Source of the DNA: an uncultured Collinsella sp.
GTDB taxonomy: Bacteria > Actinomycetota > Coriobacteriia > Coriobacteriales > Coriobacteriaceae
Direction: 5' to 3'
NCBI GenBank assembly: GCA_900547855.1
Contig: URIK01000032.1
Coordinates: forward strand, 1 to 14,933
DNA length: 14,933 nt
The notes beneath the pieces were generated by a model. The model saw only the letters and a program-made list of their open reading frames with translations, was not told where the DNA came from and did no database searches. Position numbers and translations under genes: made by a program. Positions 12,151 through 14,933 of this stretch are shown here, piece after piece (positions within the stretch are counted from its first letter, which is position 1; each line of letters starts with the position of its first letter).

Positions 12151-14890
12151 ATGTCTGACAAGCGCCGCACCTTTGCCGTTATCGACGGCAACTCGCTCAT
12201 GCATCGCGCCTTCCACGCCGTGCCGCCGACTATGAACGCGCCGGACGGTCGCCCCACCAACGCGATCTTCGGCTTCCTGAACATGTTTCTTAAGATGATC
12301 GATGCCTTTAACCCCGACGGCGTGGTCGTGGCGTTTGATAAGGGCAAGCCGCGCGTGCGCATGGAGATGCTGCCGCAGTATAAGGCGCAGCGCCCGCCCA
12401 TGGACCCCGATCTGCATGCGCAGTTCCCTATGATCAAGGAGCTGCTCGGTGCGCTCAACGTGCCGATTCTGCAGTCTGAGGGCTGGGAAGGCGACGATAT
12501 CCTGGGAACCATGGCGCGCCTGGGTGAGGAGGCCGGCTGCGACATGCTGCTGGTGACCGGTGATCGCGACATGTATCAACTCGTGACCGAGCACGTCAAC
12601 GTGGTCTCGACCCGCAAGGGCCTGTCTGACGTGGCGATCATGACGCCCGAGAGCGTGGACGATCTGTATCACGGCATCACGCCGGCGCTCGTGCCCGACT
12701 TTTATGGTCTGAAGGGCGACACGTCCGATAACATCCCCGGCGTGCCGGGCATCGGCCCCAAAAAGGCGAGCGCGCTCATTGCGCAGTACGGTAGCCTGGA
12801 CGAGGTCATCGCGCATGCCGACGAGGTCAAGGGCAAGATGGGCGAAAACCTGCGCGCACACATCGACGATGCCCTGCTGAGCCGCAAGGTCGCGACCATC
12901 CGCACCGATGCGCCCGTTGAACTCGATTTTGAGGCGACGTCCTTCCCGGCGTATTCTGCCGATGAGGTTTCCGCGGCACTGGGTACGCTCGGCATCACCG
13001 CCATGCAGAACCGTTTCTTGGCGCTGATCGGTGACGAGGGTGGCGCTGCTGCCGCTGCTAGAACGTTTGAGATGCCCACGATTGAGCGCACCGTTGCCGG
13101 CGATGCCGAGGCGCTTGCTGCCGTGGCGTCCGAGGTTTTGCGTGCGATCGAGGCGGGCGAGTGGGTCGCCGCCGTGGTGGACGACGATAAGGAAGAGGGC
13201 GCGCTCTTTGGACTGACGCGCACGCTGTGGTTGGCGACGTCCAAGGGCCTGTTCGCGCTCGAGGAGGGCGACGGCGCCTCCACTGCCGTAGTCGATGGCT
13301 TCAACTTCGCTCACGGTGTGATCGCCGGCGTGCTTGCGCGCCTGTTTATGGAGGGCCGCGTGGCGAGCCCGGATACGAAGGCGCTGCTGCACGAGCTTTC
13401 GCCCATCGATTCTTCTGAGCCCGAGCTCATGGATCCGCTCGCTGCCGATTCCACGCGTATCTTCGATACCGTGGTCGCTGCCTATCTGCTGGATTCCGAT
13501 CGCTCCGAGTTCGATGAGGCATATCTTGCCGATACGTATCTGCAGATGGCGTTGCCTGCGGCGCGCGGCGCAGAGGGTGCTGGTGAGGACGCTCCAGCGC
13601 CTGCCGCCCGTACTGCGGCTCTGACGCTGGCGCTCGTGACGCCGTTGCGCGAGTGCATGGCCCGTGAGAATGCCGCCAACGTGTTCGATGGCATCGAGAT
13701 GCCGCTCGTGCCGGTGCTTGCCAAGATGGAGCGCGCGGGAATGCTCGTGGATCCCGACCGCCTGCGTAATCTGTCCGAGGGCCTGGCGACCCAGATCACC
13801 GAGGTCGAGCGCAGCATTCGCGACCTGGCGGGTGACGAGACCTTTAATATTGGCAGTCCCATGCAGCTGTCGCATGTGCTCTTTGATGTGATGGGGCTTC
13901 CGACCAAGGGCCTCAAGAAGACTAAGCGCGGCTACTATTCGACCAACGCCAAGGTGTTGAGCGACCTTGCCCGCGACCACGAAATCGTGCGTCTGATCTT
14001 GGATTGGCGTGAAAAGTCCAAAATCAAGTCCACCTATCTGGATACGCTGGGCCCGCTGCGCCGTGGTGACGGTCGCGTGCACACCACGTACAACCAGACC
14101 ATCACGGCAACGGGGCGTCTGTCCTCGAGCGACCCGAACCTCCAGAACATCCCGACGCGCTCGGAGCTGGGTCGTACCGTCAAGACGGCGTTTTCGGCAG
14201 GCGAGGGAAGCGTCTTTTTGGCGGTGGACTACTCGCAGATAGAGCTGCGTCTGCTGGCACATCTCTCGGGTGACGAGCACTTGGTGCGCGCCTTTAACGA
14301 GGGCGAGGACTTCCATGCCGAGACGGCGGCGCGCGTATTTGGTGTGCCGGTGTCCGAGGTAACGCCCGACCTGCGCAGTCGCGCCAAGGCCGTGAACTTT
14401 GGCATCGTGTACGGCCAGCAGGCCTATGGTCTGTCACAGTCGCTGCATATCTCGATGGCCGAGGCGCGCGACATGATCGACCGCTACTACGAGGCCTACC
14501 CGGGCGTGCGTACATTCCTCGACAACGTGGTGGCGCGCGCCAAGCAGACGGGCTACGCCGAGACCATGTACGGCCGCCGTCGTCATATTCCGGAGCTCAA
14601 GGCCAAAAACCTGCAACTCCGCGGTTTTGGCGAGCGCACGGCCATGAACCATCCCATGCAGGGCACCGCAGCAGACATCATCAAGATCGCCATGGCCCGC
14701 GTAAGTCGTCGCCTGGAAGAAGAAGGCTTTGCCGCCCACATGATCCTGCAAGTGCACGACGAACTGGACTTTGAGTGCCCCATCGACGAAGTCGAGCGCC
14801 TAACCACCATGGTCCGCGACGTCATGGAGCACGTAGTGGACCTCCGCGTTCCCCTAATCGCCGAAGCCAGCACCGGCATAACCTGGGCCG
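12151..14890 (+). CDS. polA: DNA polymerase I, 3' end cut just before the natural stop
   Basis: Family A polymerase for Okazaki-primer removal and repair synthesis. Of the native protein 913 residues and one base remain, out of an expected total only a few residues longer. The N-terminal 5' nuclease (about 1-290) has VIDGNS (Asp12), EGWEGDDILG (Asp115/116), TGDRDMYQLV (Asp138/140) and the DNA-binding GVPGIGPKKAS (197-207). The middle 3'-5' exonuclease-like domain keeps FDTVVAAYLLD (438-448), but I do not find the standard DxE and N-x3-D metal ligands, so proofreading is probably lost. The polymerase domain has TATGRLSSSDPNLQNIP, motif A VDYSQIELR (Asp693), motif B RAKAVNFGIVYG (744-755) and motif C QVHDE (867-871; Asp870). 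GCGAGGT precedes the ATG. The frame continues through the adapter to the window end, adding a false tail. Confidence 0.97.
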
Positions 14891-14933
14891 CTGTCTCTTA
14901 TACACATCTCCGAGCCCACGAGACGCTCATGAA
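14891..14933 (+). other. Illumina Nextera adapter (sequencing artefact)
   Basis: Positions 14891-14909 (CTGTCTCTTATACACATCT) are the Tn5 mosaic end as it appears in Nextera reads. 14910-14924 (CCGAGCCCACGAGAC) complete the Read-2 adapter. The next eight bases, GCTCATGA, match what I recall as a Nextera XT i7 index (N714), followed by one base that fits the start of the P7 tail. This is read-through that entered the assembly, not genome. It translates in the polA frame as VSYTHLRAHET, a tail familiar from contaminated protein entries. Confidence 0.98.

Noticed and set aside
12052..14316. Minus-strand open frame of 754 codons opposite polA
   Set aside because: It mirrors the GC-rich polA codon pattern. 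The translation is His/Arg/Gln-rich with no recognisable domain, and polA on the plus strand has all family motifs.
1..14933. CRISPR array, prophage, transposase, toxin-antitoxin or defence genes
   Set aside because: I looked for regularly spaced direct repeats and for hallmark proteins on both strands and found none. The only transposon-derived sequence is the Tn5 mosaic end in the sequencing adapter.

Overview
This looks like an ordinary chromosomal stretch from a GC-rich, Gram-positive, probably anaerobic gut actinobacterium of the class Coriobacteriia. Collinsella or a close relative is my best guess. The guess rests on overall protein style, DivIVA, the anaerobe-type Pit, PhoU-like and ThiC proteins, and a leaderless-looking promoter; no rRNA or other definitive marker is present. 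The window appears to be a draft-assembly contig. It opens inside a gene, and its last 43 bases are not genomic: they match the Illumina Nextera transposase/Read-2 adapter, followed by what I recall as an i7 index.

Layout. 1-630: the 3' part of a DivIVA-like coiled-coil gene, then two opposed intrinsic terminators. 631-3188 (minus strand): a nitroreductase, then a phosphate-uptake pair (pit followed by a PhoU-like/DUF47 partner). An intergenic region of about 290 bp between them holds a 26-bp perfect inverted repeat and a scatter of TTTGG motifs. 3401-6535 (plus strand): a small unrecognised protein with a promoter that predicts a leaderless mRNA, a Bax-inhibitor-1-like membrane protein, a TIGR02452-type macrodomain/PARG-like protein, and an SGNH hydrolase. 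The last three each have a hairpin before or after them, so they are probably separate transcription units. 6542-9063 (minus strand): the thiamine pyrimidine genes thiC and thiD. A clear TPP riboswitch precedes thiC, and its 3' end contains the thiC ribosome binding site. 9114-9635 (plus strand): a single-pass membrane protein divergent from thiC. 9676-11984 (minus strand): an M18 aminopeptidase followed by yaaA, separated by a long hairpin terminator. 12151-14890 (plus strand): polA, almost complete, cut by the adapter a few codons before its natural end.

How the genes relate. ThiC makes HMP phosphate and ThiD phosphorylates it to HMP pyrophosphate, with TPP feedback at the riboswitch. Pit and the DUF47 protein form a typical low-affinity phosphate transport pair. 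The rest is unlinked housekeeping: polarity/division, DNA repair and replication, peptide turnover, and peroxide protection.

I saw no mobile element, phage gene, CRISPR array, toxin-antitoxin pair, defence system, tRNA or rRNA. No clearly new multi-gene system is visible. The points most worth a second look are the adapter artefact in polA, the PARG-like protein whose signature reads QEA instead of QEE, the long intergenic inverted repeats, the nitroreductase upstream region, the leaderless promoter, and an odd strong Shine-Dalgarno/mini-ORF in the pit leader.
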